Of a stretch of DNA of 64,000 bases, positions 22,905-34,442 are shown piece after piece. Source of the DNA: Pegoplata infirma (Eukaryota > Arthropoda > Insecta > Diptera > Anthomyiidae); NCBI GenBank assembly GCA_963921195.1, contig OY992539.1:102308964-102372963 (forward strand), in the 5' to 3' direction. Position 1 is the stretch's first letter, and every line of letters starts with the position of its first letter. Under the pieces are notes generated by a model. That model worked only from the letters and a program-made list of their open reading frames with translations. It was not told where the DNA came from and made no database searches. The position numbers and the translations under genes were made by a program.

Positions 22905-23305
22905 TTTTCTTTAAAAAAAACTCTTATAAATATAAAGGTTGTTAAACGAACTATAGCAGAAAAAATTTATAAACTCGAAAAATTAAAAAAATATTAATAA
23001 CAAAAAAAATTGATTTTATAGATAAAATCAATAGATATATTTCTTTTACGTATTGGCCAATTCCCGCACATGGAAAGCCCTATCCTTTTTCTATCCAAAA
23101 CAGTTTGAAAATTTAAAATCGGTTGAAAATTTGTTGAATTACACAAGGTTTAGTGAGAAAAGTCCCCAAAAAACGTTTTTTGACAATAACTCTAAAATTT
23201 GAGGGTGTCTGGCAAGTTTAATGGGTATTTTTGTGATCTACTCGACAAGACCAACATCCTATACTATGTCACATCAGAAGTATTTTTTCACTGTTGCACA
23301 GTGTA
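22905..23305. mobile_element. Half copy of the CACTGTGCTACA foldback family
   Basis: Corresponds to the right arm of 9178-10471 (AACTATAGCAGAAAAAAT, CTATCCtTTTTCTATCCAAAA and the end CACTGTTGCACAGTG). It abuts the right end of copy 2 directly, with no left arm. Confidence 0.8.
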
Positions 23306-24041
23306 ATTAACATAACACTCAAAAAATTATGTAGGTAAATTCCAGTGAATATTCACTTAAAACAAATGAAATTTTATTTAAAAACCATTCCACTGTTTTT
23401 TCATTTAAAATAAAAACACATTACAGTCAATTTTAAATGTTAATTTAATGACTAACCAAAACATTAAAAAACTAGTGAATATTCACTTATTTTGTATTGA
23501 AAAACAGTAAAACTATAGAAGAAATTTTTTACTGCCAAAAATTAATGTAACAGAAAATTCGTTTTTAAGACAGTAAATTATATTTTTTAAACTACAGAAA
23601 TCGCGACCTTGGAACAACAAGGTTCTATTTGCACCAACACTACTATTGAGAAAACTAAGGTTGAATATTGTTAATCGCTTTACTAAGTCAGTTTTGACTA
23701 AATTTAAAAACGGTTTTTGAATAATTTTAAATTACTCCTTAAATTTTATTATGTATTTGAAAATATTCGCGCTACTATATTAGTTTTTGCACAATTTGAG
23801 TCTCAAAAAGCAGATAGAACTCTGTTGCTCAACGATAAGGCACATGAATTTGGACAACATGGTTCTAACTGCCAAATAGAACCTTGTGTTTCTGTAAGAA
23901 ATAGTTTATTGCAGATAGAACCTTGTGTTATTTGGATTTTAATATAATAATACAACATTTGTTAATCAAAAAGTCCACCTGGGATCTTCATAATATTTTT
24001 TTTATTTTGTACAGCAGGAAAAATAATGTCACACGTTATTA

Positions 24042-24053
24042 GGGGGGGGGGGG
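24042..24053 (+). repeat. G12 homopolymer
   Basis: Twelve consecutive G residues, exceptional in this AT-rich window. It lies at the 3' edge (minus strand) of the coding-like remnant. Confidence 0.95.
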
Positions 24054-24500
24054 TACATAAGGGGAAGAGAACGGTCAGTTTTAAGTCCTGGTAATGAGTC
24101 TTTCATTGTAATGCTTTCATCATCGGCCATAATGGAATTTTTGCTTTTTAGTACACCAGAATCGCTCCAAGTTAACAGTTTTGTAATATTCTTGTCTTCG
24201 AATACTTTTTCGACAGTTTTTTTGGAAGGCTGATGTTATATCGTTCACACTTCTTCCGCCAGTGTGCTGTTGGAGTAACTGAAGTTTTATAAAAAGCCTT
24301 TTATTTCATGTGTTTTTACTTTAAAAACCTTGCTTCAGGAATTCGTTTTGCTGATTTTAATTCCTAATCGCATCTTTTAGCTACCCCAGTTACATTATTT
24401 TTCTTCTCGAGTGTGTTAAAACTATTTTTTGGGAGTCGCAAAAGCTCCAAGCTGAGCCACTAGGGAGGCAACTCTTTATTTTCAATAAGTTTGAAGACAA
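24053..24500 (-). pseudogene. Degenerate coding remnant of unknown family
   Basis: The minus strand keeps long protein-like stretches with balanced codon use. From about 24500 it reads VFKLIENKELPP, then after a stop LPKNSFNTLEKKNNVTGVAK, then AHWRKKCERYNISLPKK. After a +1 slip at an A7 run (about 24225) it continues as TVEKVFEDKNITKLLTWSDS and on to SLPGLKTDRSLP. At least two in-frame stops near 24380-24450, two more near 24310, and one frameshift. I do not recognise the family. It sits as cargo inside the element 23602-25843, so it may be a captured gene piece or a remnant of that element's own protein. Confidence 0.4.
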
Positions 24501-24551
24501 TACTGTGCTCATGTGACTTTAAACACATATTTCTCTTTACAGTTGGTTCTA

Positions 24552-25525
24552 AACTCAAAAAAAAACCTTGTCAAATTACTAGAAAAAGTCCTATTTTACA
24601 AATATCGTACAGTTTTCCTTGTTTTTTAACAAAAATTTTTTTATCGATACAGAAATTTTTTTTTTGTAATTTTACAATTTTTTTCGTAGATGTACAAATT
24701 TCCAAGGTAATTAAAAAAAAAAAAAATTGTTAAGGCACGAGAATTCCTTGTAAGCATTATCGCATCAAAAAGGTAAATTTCCAATTTTATTGGTAAAAAA
24801 GTTGTTAAATTACAAAAAAAAGCTCGTAATTTTTACTACCACGGAGGTGGAAAAACTTAATTAAGTTACGAAAAGTAATTGTAATTTTTATCGCGTCAAA
24901 AAGTTGTAAATTTACAATTTTATTGGTAAAAACCTTGCAAATTGTTTGTAATTTTACAAGCTTATTACCAATAAAATTTTAATTTTTACTAGAAACTCTC
25001 TTAAAATAGGAGGTACTCGTAGCAAACAATCATTTTACGAGAACTTTTTGGTAACTTTGCAAGATTTAAAAAAAAAAAACATGTTAAATTACTAGAAAAA
25101 GTCTCGTTATCCTGTGTTAATTTGTGTTTTATGTGATCGAAATTTAAATTTTTTTTTATAAATTTACATTTTTATTGGTAAAACGCTAGTTATCCGCAGC
25201 CAAAATTTACGAAAAAAATTTAAATTTACAAGAAAAAATTATTGTGCACAAGGAATTCTAGCAATTTTATAATAAAAACATAAATCTCGTAATTTTTACA
25301 AGGAATTCTCGTAAAAATGGATGTAGAAAAAAATCTAGTTGAGTTACGAGAATTCCTTTTAAGCTTTATCGCGTCAAAAAAGCTGTAAATTTACAATTTT
25401 ATTAGTAAAAAGCTTGAAAATTACAAAATTTTTTGGTAATTTTTAATAGGAATTCTCGTAAAATAGGAGGTAGAAAAAAAATTACAAGCTTTTCTTATCA
25501 TTTAACAAGTTTTTTTTGTTAAGTG
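24552..25525. mobile_element. Nested MITE, TA target, GTAAATTTAC words
   Basis: Left AACTCAAAAAAAAACCTTGT and right ACAAGTTTTTTTTGTTAAGTG, flanked by TA (24550-24551, 25526-25527). Internal DNA repeats TTGTAAATTTACAATTTTAT and TATCGCGTCAAAAA several times. Confidence 0.7.
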
Positions 25526-25957
25526 TATTTGTGCAATATGCAATTTTAAATCTGTGCAACATGGTTCTGTTTCCAATTAAACTGTACACATGGTTCTATC
25601 TGCAAAACAATATGGGCTTTTTTGGTAAACAAGGTTCTATCAGCCAGTTAGAACCTTGTTAACTAAATCTCAAACCAAAAATACGTAGATAGAACCTTGT
25701 TGAATTGAATATCTCAGAAGCTGTAAGAGATAGAGAAAAACTAAGAACGCCAATCGAAAGAGCGTAGTCGCTTTAGTGCGATGCGATATATAACTCATTT
25801 TTGAAAAAAATGTCAGTTAGAACCTTGTTGTCCCAAGGTCGCGAAATAGTAAAAAAATTAAATCCTTTATAAAATAAGTGATTTTTCTTTTAAAATAACT
25901 TTACTGATTACTTTTTAAAATAACTTACAAACAGTTAATGACATAATTTTCTTAGTG

Positions 25958-27510
25958 AAGTACATACTTGTTATGTTTATTCATAATGGGGAAAGTAAAA
26001 AGGCCTCAAATCAGAATATACCCTTTTTCATAAAAAATATATTTATATGCTCTAACGTGTATATGAAGAGTCCGTCTAATTGTAAGACTTAAATTTTGAG
26101 GTAAAACAATTGTATTTTTGTTTTAATAGCACATCGTTAAAAGTTGGCATAAATATTAGAAGCTATTTAAGAATAAGAAATTCGTTCGGGTCAATTAAAT
26201 CGCGCACGGGGGTTAAAAGTTATATCGGATTTTAAGATTTAACGGTTTTAAAAATCTTAAAAATATTTTTACCAAACGACCAAACGAGTTTAAAAAAAAT
26301 ATTTATTAACCTAAAATCGCGATTTATCTGCGTTAAAAAAGAAGTTCCACAATTGTTTATAACATATTTAGGCAATGTACGTTGAAATTACTGAAAAAAT
26401 CACAGAAAATCCTATCATTGTAACAGTAGTTAAAAAGAAGGGCGATGCTTTTTTATAACAGAAAATGAAGTATGGTCAAAAAAAAAAATCTAAAATCAAC
26501 AACATTTTTAACCCGCCTCTGATTTTATGATTACACATCAAGTGGGCTTTCATTTTAAAAAATTTCATCCGATTTCGTGCAAAGCCTTAGATGTGCCAGA
26601 TCAAAATAGGTTTAGATAAAATCATCGCGCTTTCTGCTCAGAATAACTCAAAGTAAAAAGTCAAAACCAAATCGTTTTTACTCGTTAAGGCACGTCGTTT
26701 GGGTTTTTAAAGTTGAACATGGTGCATTAATTGCTACTAACAAAATAGGAAACAAATTTGCAAATTTCGCACAATTTTCGAAAATGTCATCTTATTTTTG
26801 CAATTTTTTTTTCAAACCCACCATTGTGATGTAAACTCACAAAAAACTAGGTTTACGCAACAGTCCGCCATATTTCGAATGAAACCGCGAGTGTACCTCG
26901 CGAAAAACTTGTATTTAAAAAAAAATACGTTTTTCTGTCTAACTTTATGCTCCTGATACCCAATCACTAATCTAATTTCAACTTTAAGCTCTGTAACTAT
27001 TACGAATAAAGAAAAGTAGTCTTTAAAATTTGCGCAATGATGTTTCAAGTTCTTGTTTACCAATTCAAAAAATTTGTGGTTTTATACAACATTTATATTA
27101 GTTTCACTGAGCTAAAATTTAAAAAAGGTTTTGTGATATATAAATGTCTTTATAAAATTTAAAATATTTAGTAATTAACATTAATATTTTCTCAAGGATA
27201 AGCATATTTTTTACATAAAAATGTATTCAAACTTAAATCTGGCCACTGGAGTGCATACTAACAATCATATTGCAAAACATTATGATCGCAATATTTAATT
27301 TTGTTTAAACGGACACATTTACAACAGTATGGGAGAAGGAAATTCTGTACTCAAATCGGTTAATTCAGTTAAATATTGTTTATTACAATGACAAAGCAGC
27401 AGCCAAGATTAAAAATTATTTCTGTAACTGAATTTCGGTCTTAAAAACCTTAAATCATAGGTATGAATATCCTCCTAAATTTGTCTACTTACAATAACCA
27501 GCTGCAATTT
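25958..27510. other. Longest stretch without a recognised element
   Basis: About 1.5 kb with no TIR or repeated word that I could match elsewhere. An 83-codon minus-strand ORF (26812-27063) shows no recognisable domain. This could be the least TE-derived part of the window. Confidence 0.4.
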
Positions 27511-28225
27511 CCCAGTTGGAAAATGTGTCACTGAGGAAATTTCCACAGTGATTCCTTGAGGAAATGTCTTCAGGTTCTGACAAATCATAGGCAATCCTTG
27601 ATGACATGTCCTAACATGGTCAGCACTGAATGTTTGCTTTAAGAGTGTGGACAATTCCTCTAAGACGTCTAAAAGGAAATGTCTTCAGAATAGCAGTATA
27701 TTAAATTAGAATTTTAAATCTGGGCAACTCTTTAATTTCCAAGAAAAAGATGGCAATATTATCGACTTAATTAAAATAAAATCAAAATCTAACAAGTAGA
27801 ATAAAAGTAATAAATAGACAAACAATTTTAAAAATAAAGTTTGGAACAAGTGGTTAGGTGTGGGACTAATAAACTGGAGGTTCCAGGTTCAAATCCAGTT
27901 GGGACTAAAAAAGGCGAAAAGTTTTTTCTAAATATGAGAAAGATAATTTATAAAGGAAAATGGATAAAAGTAAAAACTAAAGGAAATGCGAAAATTTTTT
28001 GTATTTTCGCATGACCTATGTCAGACATTTCCCCAAAGAAGTCTTAGGTGACATGTCCCCAGAAGGTCAGCCCTGACCACTGCTGACTTTGAGTGAGGAC
28101 ATTTTGAAAATTTGTATGAAACTGTCCTCAACCCAGTACATAGAGATGTCTTGTGGATGTCAGGTGTGACTCTGACATGTCATCGCTCCGTCACTGAGGA
28201 TGGCTCGAGGACGTTGCCAACTGGG
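27511..28225. mobile_element. CCCAGTTGG element with GACATGTC / AGGAAATGTC words
   Basis: Left CCCAGTTGGAAAATGTGTCA and right TTGCCAACTGGG. GAGGAAATGTC, GACATGTCC and CACTGAGGA words recur in both halves, in mirrored orientation. Possible 2-bp TT duplication. Contains a tRNA-like sequence at 27842-27915. Confidence 0.7.
27842..27915 (+). ncRNA. tRNA-like sequence (probable SINE head or tRNA pseudogene)
   Basis: An A-box-like AAGTGGTTAGGTG near 27848 and a B-box GGTTCAAATCC near 27890 are spaced as in tRNA genes. A GTTCCAGGTTCAAATCCAG segment forms a partial T-arm. The acceptor stem does not pair cleanly, so a functional tRNA is unlikely. Confidence 0.45.
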
Positions 28226-28588
28226 TTGTGTTTAAAATTTTCTTGGAATAAAAAAAATCGGTAAACATAATATTGTGTCCAACTCCTGTTTGTTCTATAT
28301 GTGGGTGTTCTGATATATGTATGTAAGTGTATAAGAGTTCTGGTGTTAGTTGCCTGGGCTTAACCGCTTAACAAGAAATTATGTAAAAACTCTAGAAATT
28401 TTTAAAACTGTAATTGCGTTTTAAGTGTTATACAATGTTACATGAAATTTGTGTTTAAAATTTTAAGAGTATTTGTACGAATGTTTGAGTGTGCATATAT
28501 GATAACACAACTTAAGCTTTATTTCATAATGCGAGATTTTGGATTTAGTGTGCGAACTTTAAACTATGCTCAATGATAAATGAGAAAT
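28226..28588. other. Unassigned AT-rich stretch
   Basis: No gene, word cluster or inverted repeat that I could support. Confidence 0.35.
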
Positions 28589-28596
28589 GTGTACAT

Positions 28597-29882
28597 TAGA
28601 CTGGCATTTTTTTGTCATCTTGCGATTTTCCCAAATGTCCGGGCAAATTTTTATTGTCCTAGGTCTAAAACTTATGTGGTACAAATTTGAGGTCAATCGG
28701 ATTAAATTAACTCGTGGCGCCCGCCGGTCAAAGTCTTGGATTTTTGAAAAATATTTAAAAATAAAATAAAAAAAAAAATTATCTTTCGACACATCATATT
28801 TGTTAATTTCGATGCGCTGAGCACGAATATAAAAAAAAATTAAAATCGCTCGATCGGTTTTCGAGATATCGCCATTTTAAATTTGTAAAAAATGGCGGTT
28901 TTTTCCTACGTTCAAGAAATTTTTTAAAAAAAGTCTCAAAATTTCATCCCGCCGGCCCTTTTGTAGAGCTTGGGACAGTATTGCATTTAAAACTAACTTG
29001 AGCCAAATCGGATCATTTTAAAACGTGGCGCCCATCGATCAAAGTTTTGGCTTTTTAGAAATTTTTTACCAAAAACCCTAAACTTTGATCGAAGGGTGCC
29101 ACGGGTTAAAATGATCGGATTTGGCTCCAATTAAGCTTAAATAAAAGATTGCATAAAGCTCTATAAAAGGGTTAAAATAAAGAAATTTTTAGAGTTTTAA
29201 AAAAAAAAAAAATCTTAAACGTAGGAAAAAACCCCCCATTTTGCAATTTTTTGACAAATTTTAAATGGCGATATCTCGAAAACCGTTCGACCGATTTTAT
29301 AAATTTTTTAATATTCGTATTCAGCATGCTAAAATTAATAAAAAAATTGCATCGCAAGATATTTTTTTTTATTTTTTCATTTTTAAAAATCCAAAAATTT
29401 TGTGAAAATTTTTCAAAAGTCCAAAACTTTGATCGAAGGGCGCCACTGGTTAAAATGATCGAATTTGGCTCAAATTAGTTTTAAATGAAAGATTGTCTCA
29501 AGCTCTACAAAAGGCTCGGTGGAATGAAATTTTGAGACTTTTTTTTTAAAATTTCTTGAACATAGGAAAAAACCGCCGTTTTTACAAATTTGAAATGGCG
29601 ATATCTCGAAAACCGATCGAGCGATTTTAATTTTTTTTTATATTCATGCTCAGCGCATCGAAATTAACAAATATGATGTGTCGAAAGATAATTTTTTTAA
29701 ATTTTATTTTTAAAAATTTTTAAAAAATCCAAAACTTTGACCGCCGGGCGCCACGGGTTAATTTAATCCGATTGACCTCAAATTTGTACCACATAAGTTT
29801 TAGACCTAGGACAATAAAAATTTGAACGGACTTTGAAAATCGGAGAAGAAAAAATTTAGCTATATAGAAAAATGCCAGTCTA
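28597..29882. mobile_element. Foldback element, TIR TAGACTGGCAT, 8-bp TSD GTGTACAT
   Basis: Ends TAGACTGGCATTTTT and AAAAATGCCAGTCTA are flanked by exact GTGTACAT copies (28589-28596, 29883-29890). Arms of about 480 bp share GGCGCCCGCCGGTCAAAG-like and TATCTCGAAAACCGATCGAG phrases, with extra tandem inverted segments in the centre (29000-29480). An 8-bp TSD fits hAT, P or Merlin mobilisation; the ends are not typical CAG hAT ends. Confidence 0.85.
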
Positions 29883-29890
29883 GTGTACAT

Positions 29891-30059
29891 TAGAGGTGTC
29901 CTTAAAAACGAAAATCATCTTTTTGTATCTGGTAGGGTCCAATATTGTTCTTTAGTATCTAAAAATGAGTGAGCTAAAATTTATGGACAGTCGGATAAAA
30001 ATAACTCGTGCCGAAAATGGATTGAAGTTTTGGAACATTCTTATATGAACGAAAAACGC
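29891..30059. other. Short unassigned spacer
   Basis: Contains CGGATAAAAATAACTCGTG, similar in style to the interior of the preceding foldback. No feature supported. Confidence 0.3.
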
Positions 30060-30281
30060 TTTTTTTCTAGTTTTTGGAAAAATATTCATAAAAATGTTAC
30101 GAAATTTTCAGCTAAATTTTTAGTTAAAGTTACGGGTTTTTTTGCTACATTCATTCTACGAAAAGTTAGCTAAATATTTTTGGTTAAATTAACTTAAAAT
30201 TTAGTAGGCCAAAATCAGGTGCTTTTTTAGTTAAATTTAACTAAATTTTTTGCTAACTTTACAGTTACTTTTTTTTTAGTG
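30060..30281. mobile_element. Right-end fragment of MITE family B
   Basis: Aligns closely with 34990-35207 (TTACGAAATTTTCAGCT, CATTCTACGAAAAGTTA, TAGTTAAATTTAACTA) and ends TTTTTTTTAGTG followed by TA. Confidence 0.8.
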
Positions 30282-30939
30282 TATAAATATTGTTTTCACT
30301 TAGAAAACTATTGCAGTTACTGCATGACGGTCATTTGTTTAGAAAGTAGAAGTTGTTGTTGTCAACTACAATTTCAGTTGTTTTTGTATGAAAAATCTCA
30401 AACTATTTTTTGTAGTCGTTTAAACAAATAAATACAAAAAAATACTATATTGTAGTAACATTAGTGTTATGTAGTTGTTTTTAGTCTACACTCAAAAAAA
30501 TAAAACTGTAAAGTTAACAAATTTTTTTTTGTTAACTCGAGTTTACTGGCTTTTTAGCAAATTTTTAGTTAAAATCAGCGTTTTAACTACTTTTTATACC
30601 CTCCACTTAGTGATAGAGGGTATATATAAGTTTGTCATTCTGTTTGTAACTCATCGAAATATCGGTCTGGGACCCCATAAAGTATATATATTCATGATGC
30701 CCGATCGATTTTAAGACATTCTAGCGATGTCCGTCTGTCCGTCTGTCCGTCTGTCCGTCTGTCCGTCTGTCTGTCTGTTGAAAATGCTGTAGCGGACAAA
30801 ATATTACACAGAGATGACTGAAACTTAACTTATTTGTTGGAAGTTCTCCCGAGAAGTTTGGTTTTGCATTTGAGCCAAATCGGCCCAGTCGATCAAAAGT
30901 TATGAGTGAAAGTTTAACGACACCTCTAAAATTTTGAAA

Positions 30940-31260
30940 ATACAAAATGCGTTTACACAGCTTCTACTTGACAGATTAAAATAAAATTTGGTACAGAATA
31001 ATATTATACCATGTACAATGTCTGTGTAAAATTTTAGAAGAATTGGACAAAGGGGAGTGGCACCTTCCACATTAGCTTAGCATGCAAAATGCTATAACTC
31101 GGCTTCTGTTTAACAGATTCGAATGAAATTTGGTATAGAATGATATTTTAGCATGTCTGATCTCTATGTAAAATTTGGGCGGAATAGAAAAAAGGGGTGT
31201 AACACCCCCCATACAAACCTAGCATGTAAAATACTATAACTCAAATTCTGATTAACGTAT
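30940..31260 (+). repeat. Internal ~160-bp tandem units of the mini-me element
   Basis: Two to three degenerate copies built on 'GCTATAACTCGGCTTCTG-TTAACAGATT' and 'AAAATTT-GGTATAGAAT'. They are comparable in length and style to the ~160-bp units of the array at 771-3240. Confidence 0.65.
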
Positions 31261-31526
31261 GTAAACAAATTTTAACATGGAGTGTAAATATGGTTTTTGT
31301 GGCCTATATAGAAAATATGAGCAAATTTGGAGCAAAATTGGCACATTTAGAAGATGATTTATCTTGGCCTTTAATAAACATATTTAAATACATTTGAAAA
31401 ATGTTGTTAATATTTTATGTTTTAAGAGTTATAACTCCAGTTTACTTAAATGCTTTTTTTTTTATTTATCTGTTTTGGTTCTCGTTCTTTTAACATACCC
31501 GCTAAATTGTAAAACTTTTAATCAGT

Positions 31527-31600
31527 CTGTGGTATGATGGCTAGAGTGTTAGCTTTTCATACATGGACTCCCGGGTTCGAGTCATGTTAGGACTCAAATA
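31527..31600 (+). ncRNA. tRNA-like unit 1
   Basis: GTGGTATGATGGCTAGAGTG (A-box region) and CCCGGGTTCGAGTC (B-box, T-arm) are 45 bp apart, followed by a T-rich tract (31608-31619) that could terminate pol III. The anticodon region TTTTCATACATGG does not form a clean stem. Likely a tRNA-derived relic. Confidence 0.5.
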
Positions 31601-31932
31601 TATATTTTTTTTTTTTTTGTTTGTTAATATTGTTTATAAATATTGTTTATTATTACAATTTTATTTAAATCACCTAAATCTATACCCTTCATTATATTTA
31701 TCGAGTCATTGATTTTTCTCAGTTTTTGCAAATATATAAATGTGCTGTAATTAATTATTAATTAAATGCCGTTTTGTTTTTCTTTAAAAGCGAAATTGAA
31801 TTTTGGTGGAAAAAATATGGTATATTCAAAAAAACTTCTTTTATACACAGCAGTAGTGGGTTTGTTGTAATTTGCTCGGTTTTTTTTTATCTCTTTAAAC
31901 ATAGTCGTTAAATTGCTAAGACATTCAGAAGC

Positions 31933-32008
31933 AGTCTGTGGTATGATGGCTGCACTGTTGGCTTATCATTCATATGGTCGCAGGTTTGAGTCATGGTCGG
32001 GATGAAGT
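31933..32008 (+). ncRNA. tRNA-like unit 2 (more degenerate)
   Basis: GTGGTATGATGGCTGCACTG and CGCAGGTTTGAGTCATGG, followed by a long poly-T (32009-32021). It is present only in copy 1 of the tandem duplication. Confidence 0.45.
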
Positions 32009-32388
32009 TTTTTTTTTTTTTTTATTTATTTTTTAGCTTCAATATTGTTTATAAAATTACAATTTATTAAAATCCCCTTAATAATTTATATTCGGCCTAA
32101 CAATCTTTTGTATTCTTTGTCATTGGGTAAATGAAATAATTTTTGGAAAAAAAAAATTATTTTCTACATTTTTTTTTTATACCATCCACTCTTTATTTGT
32201 GTTTTGATTGTTTTTTTTTTATAATTTCTTGGATAAGTTCAATATCAAACACATTCAATATATTTATATTTTGCGTCCAATTCTTACAAACGGACAGACG
32301 ATTACATTGACGATTTCTGGCAACACTAATTTATCTGTTTTGGTTCTCGTTCTTTTAACATACCTGCAAAATTGTAAAACTTTTAATC

Positions 32389-32463
32389 AGTCTGTGGTAT
32401 GATGGCTAGAGTGTTGGCTTTTCATACATGGAGTCCCGGATTCGAATCATGTTAGGACTCAAG
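32389..32463 (+). ncRNA. tRNA-like unit 3
   Basis: Duplicate of unit 1: GTGGTATGATGGCTAGAGTG and CCCGGATTCGAATCATG, followed by T18-20. Arose with the tandem duplication. Confidence 0.5.
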
Positions 32464-33036
32464 ATTTTTTTTTTTTTTTTTTTTTTAATATTGTTTATTA
32501 TTATAATTTTATTTAAATCACCTAAATCTATACCCTTCATTATATTTATCGAGTCATTGACTTTTCTCAGTTTTTGCAAATATATAAATGTGCTGTAATT
32601 TATTATTAATTAAATGTCGTTTTGTTTTTCTTTAAAAGCGAAATTGAATTTTGGTGGAAAAAATATGGTATATTCAACAAAACTTCTTTTATACACAACA
32701 GTAGAGGGTTTGTTGTAATTTGCCCGGTTTTGTTTATCTCTTTTAAGATAGTCGTTAAATTGCTAATGAAATAATTTTTTAAAAAAATTTGTATTTTCTA
32801 CATTTTTTTTATACCATCCACTCTTTATTTGTGTTTTGATTGTTTTTTTTTGATAATTTCTTGGATAAGATCAATATCAAACACATTCAATATATTTAGA
32901 TTTTGCGTCCAATTCTTACAAACGGACAGACGATTTTTGCCTATTGACGATTTCTGGCAACACTGTTAGTAACGGTTAATTTTGTTAGCTTATAGTATAG
33001 TATGATCCCTATAAAAAACTAGGAATATATTTTTAA

Positions 33037-33110
33037 ACCTACCACTGCGTATACCTACCACTGGGTATACTTACCACTGGGTATACCTACCACTACCTAC
33101 CACTGGGTAA
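33037..33110 (+). repeat. Minisatellite of CCTACCACTGGGTATA
   Basis: About four and a half copies of a 16-bp unit, the last one shortened. Confidence 0.85.
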
Positions 33111-33175
33111 GTTATTTTAAGCATTGCTGTGTTATAATCAAACAAAATTGCGAATTTGACATGCATTTTTAATGC

Positions 33176-33252
33176 TGCCGGTGGTCTAATGGTAGTGTCG
33201 TCGGATATTAATTTGGGGGCACCAGGGTCGTCTCCCGGTTTGGCCGAGAGTA
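33176..33252 (+). ncRNA. tRNA-like unit 4
   Basis: GCCGGTGGTCTAATGGTAGT looks like a tRNA 5' half with A-box. CTCCCGGTTTGGCC is a weak B-box (TTTGG instead of TTCGA). Poly-T follows at 33258. A pseudogene or SINE head is more likely than a gene. Confidence 0.4.
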
Positions 33253-33659
33253 TAATTTTTTTTTTTTTTTCATTTGTGGCTTTTTTTAATTTTACCATTA
33301 AAAAGTTTTTATTTTGAGTTACTTGATTTTTTTAATTTAAAAATTTGAAATAAAATAAGTTAATTAATTTTTTTTTTTAATAAATTTTATTCATTAAGAA
33401 TAAATTTTATAAATATTATTTATACAAATCAAATCGATTTCAGTATTTTTATGTATGCCAATTGTGGGAAAACGTCAAAAATATTGTGCATAATATTGCG
33501 TCGTCTGTAGGTACCTTAATAAGCTAATTTTATCAATATTTCATCGAAAATGTGTAATATTTTACAAAACTATTCCAAACGATGCTAAATTAAATTGAGA
33601 AATTAATGGAAGTTAACATTTCGTTTCGTTTTTTTTTTTTTTTTTTGTTTTGATGAATG

Positions 33660-33720
33660 TTAACAAATTGGAGCGGAAAGCGTTTTTCCGCAATTGTCCT
33701 CATAAAAATGGAATTGAATT
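33660..33720. mobile_element. Half copy of the 164-bp MITE
   Basis: AATTGGAGCGGAAAGCG, TTTTTCCGCAATTGTCCTC and ATAAAAATGGAATTGAATT match the left half of 34279-34442. Confidence 0.7.
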
Positions 33721-33869
33721 AAAAACTTAAAAATTTCCTTGTCTTCCCCCTCCTTTTTACCCCCTAAATATGAATTTGGGCCGCTAAAAAAATATGTGTC
33801 CCTTTATTTTTTCTGATCTACAAAATAAAACCAATTCCATAAAGATCCGCGGGTGACAATAGGGAGACG

Positions 33870-33975
33870 TTTTAATTAATAGTTAAAAACAACAACGTAG
33901 ACGTCTAAACAACAACAAGTGTAGTTGTTTTAACTGTCTTTTGTAGTGGAATCTACCGTTATAATTTTTTGAGTG
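33870..33975. mobile_element. Right-end fragment of MITE family A
   Basis: TAGTTAAAAACAACAAC, AGTTGTTTTAACTGTC and GTAGTGGAATCTAC, then the end ATAATTTTTTGAGTG and TA. It is the intact right end that copies 1 and 2 have lost. Confidence 0.75.
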
Positions 33976-34278
33976 TAGCAATTTTGATATACATATTCAT
34001 ATAAATTTAAAAAAAAACACGCTATTTTAACAGAAACGGTGTTTAGAGATTTTCCAGCCCTGGTAATGGGCAAAAAAAAATATTTTCTAAACACCATAGA
34101 CACAGACTATATACAGACTAGACAGTAGAGTTGTAAAACAAAAATGGGTAAAAACTTAGCGATTTTAGAAGATACAGATCGGTTTTTAGCTGGTTTAAAG
34201 CATGGCAACACTTTCTACTAGTTAGAAGTGAGTAAAACAATAAAAGCCGTTCTACCTTTTTTTTCGTATGGCGTGTTA

Positions 34279-34442
34279 GAGAATAATCACAATTGGAGCG
34301 GGAAGCGGAAAAACGCAATTGTCCTCATAAAAATAGAATTGAATCTAGTTTGGCGGAAAAACGCGGCGGAATTTTGTTGTCATATAAAACGTATGTGAAC
34401 AGTTGCGGAAAAACGCTTCCCGCTCCAATTGTGATTATTCTC
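34279..34442. mobile_element. 164-bp MITE, 30+-bp TIR, TSD TTA
   Basis: GAGAATAATCACAATTGGAG at the left and its exact complement at the right, flanked by TTA (34276-34278, 34443-34445). The inverted ends continue through CGGGAAGCG. TWA duplication as in PIF/Harbinger-mobilised MITEs. Deepest level of the 30297-35493 nest. Confidence 0.9.

Larger units (their letters stand above)
23602..25843. mobile_element. Element with CGCGACCTTGG ends and AACAAGGTTCTA words, TSD AAAT
   Basis: Ends CGCGACCTTGGAACAACAAG and CTTGTTGTCCCAAGGTCGCG flanked by AAAT (23598-23601, 25844-25847). The word AACAAGGTTCTA or its complement recurs about ten times near both ends (23620-23930, 25570-25830). It contains a coding-like remnant (24053-24500) and a nested MITE (24552-25525). 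A 75-bp relative sits at 55006-55080. Confidence 0.8.
23316..25957. mobile_element. MITE with CACTCAAAAAATTATGT ends and AGTGAATATTCACT words
   Basis: Left CACTCAAAAAATTATGT and right ACATAATTTTCTTAGTG. The left subterminal part carries two AGTGAATATTCACT palindromes (23371-23385, 23474-23488). Most of the length is the nested element 23602-25843. No clear TSD. Confidence 0.65.
31458..32965 (+). repeat. Direct tandem duplication of a ~870-bp segment
   Basis: Copy 1 (31458-32331) and copy 2 (32332-32965) both begin TCTGTTTTGGTTCTCGTTC and end GACGATTTCTGGCAACACT. Identity is high. Copy 2 lacks about 210-240 bp that in copy 1 carries the second tRNA-like unit (31915-32125). Confidence 0.9.

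Noticed and set aside
24301..24362. Intron (GT...AG) inside the coding-like remnant
   Set aside because: Neither candidate acceptor restores an open frame, so in-frame stops from decay explain the gap better.
27842..27915. Functional tRNA gene
   Set aside because: A- and B-box-like words are present, but acceptor and T stems do not pair properly; a tRNA-derived relic is more likely.
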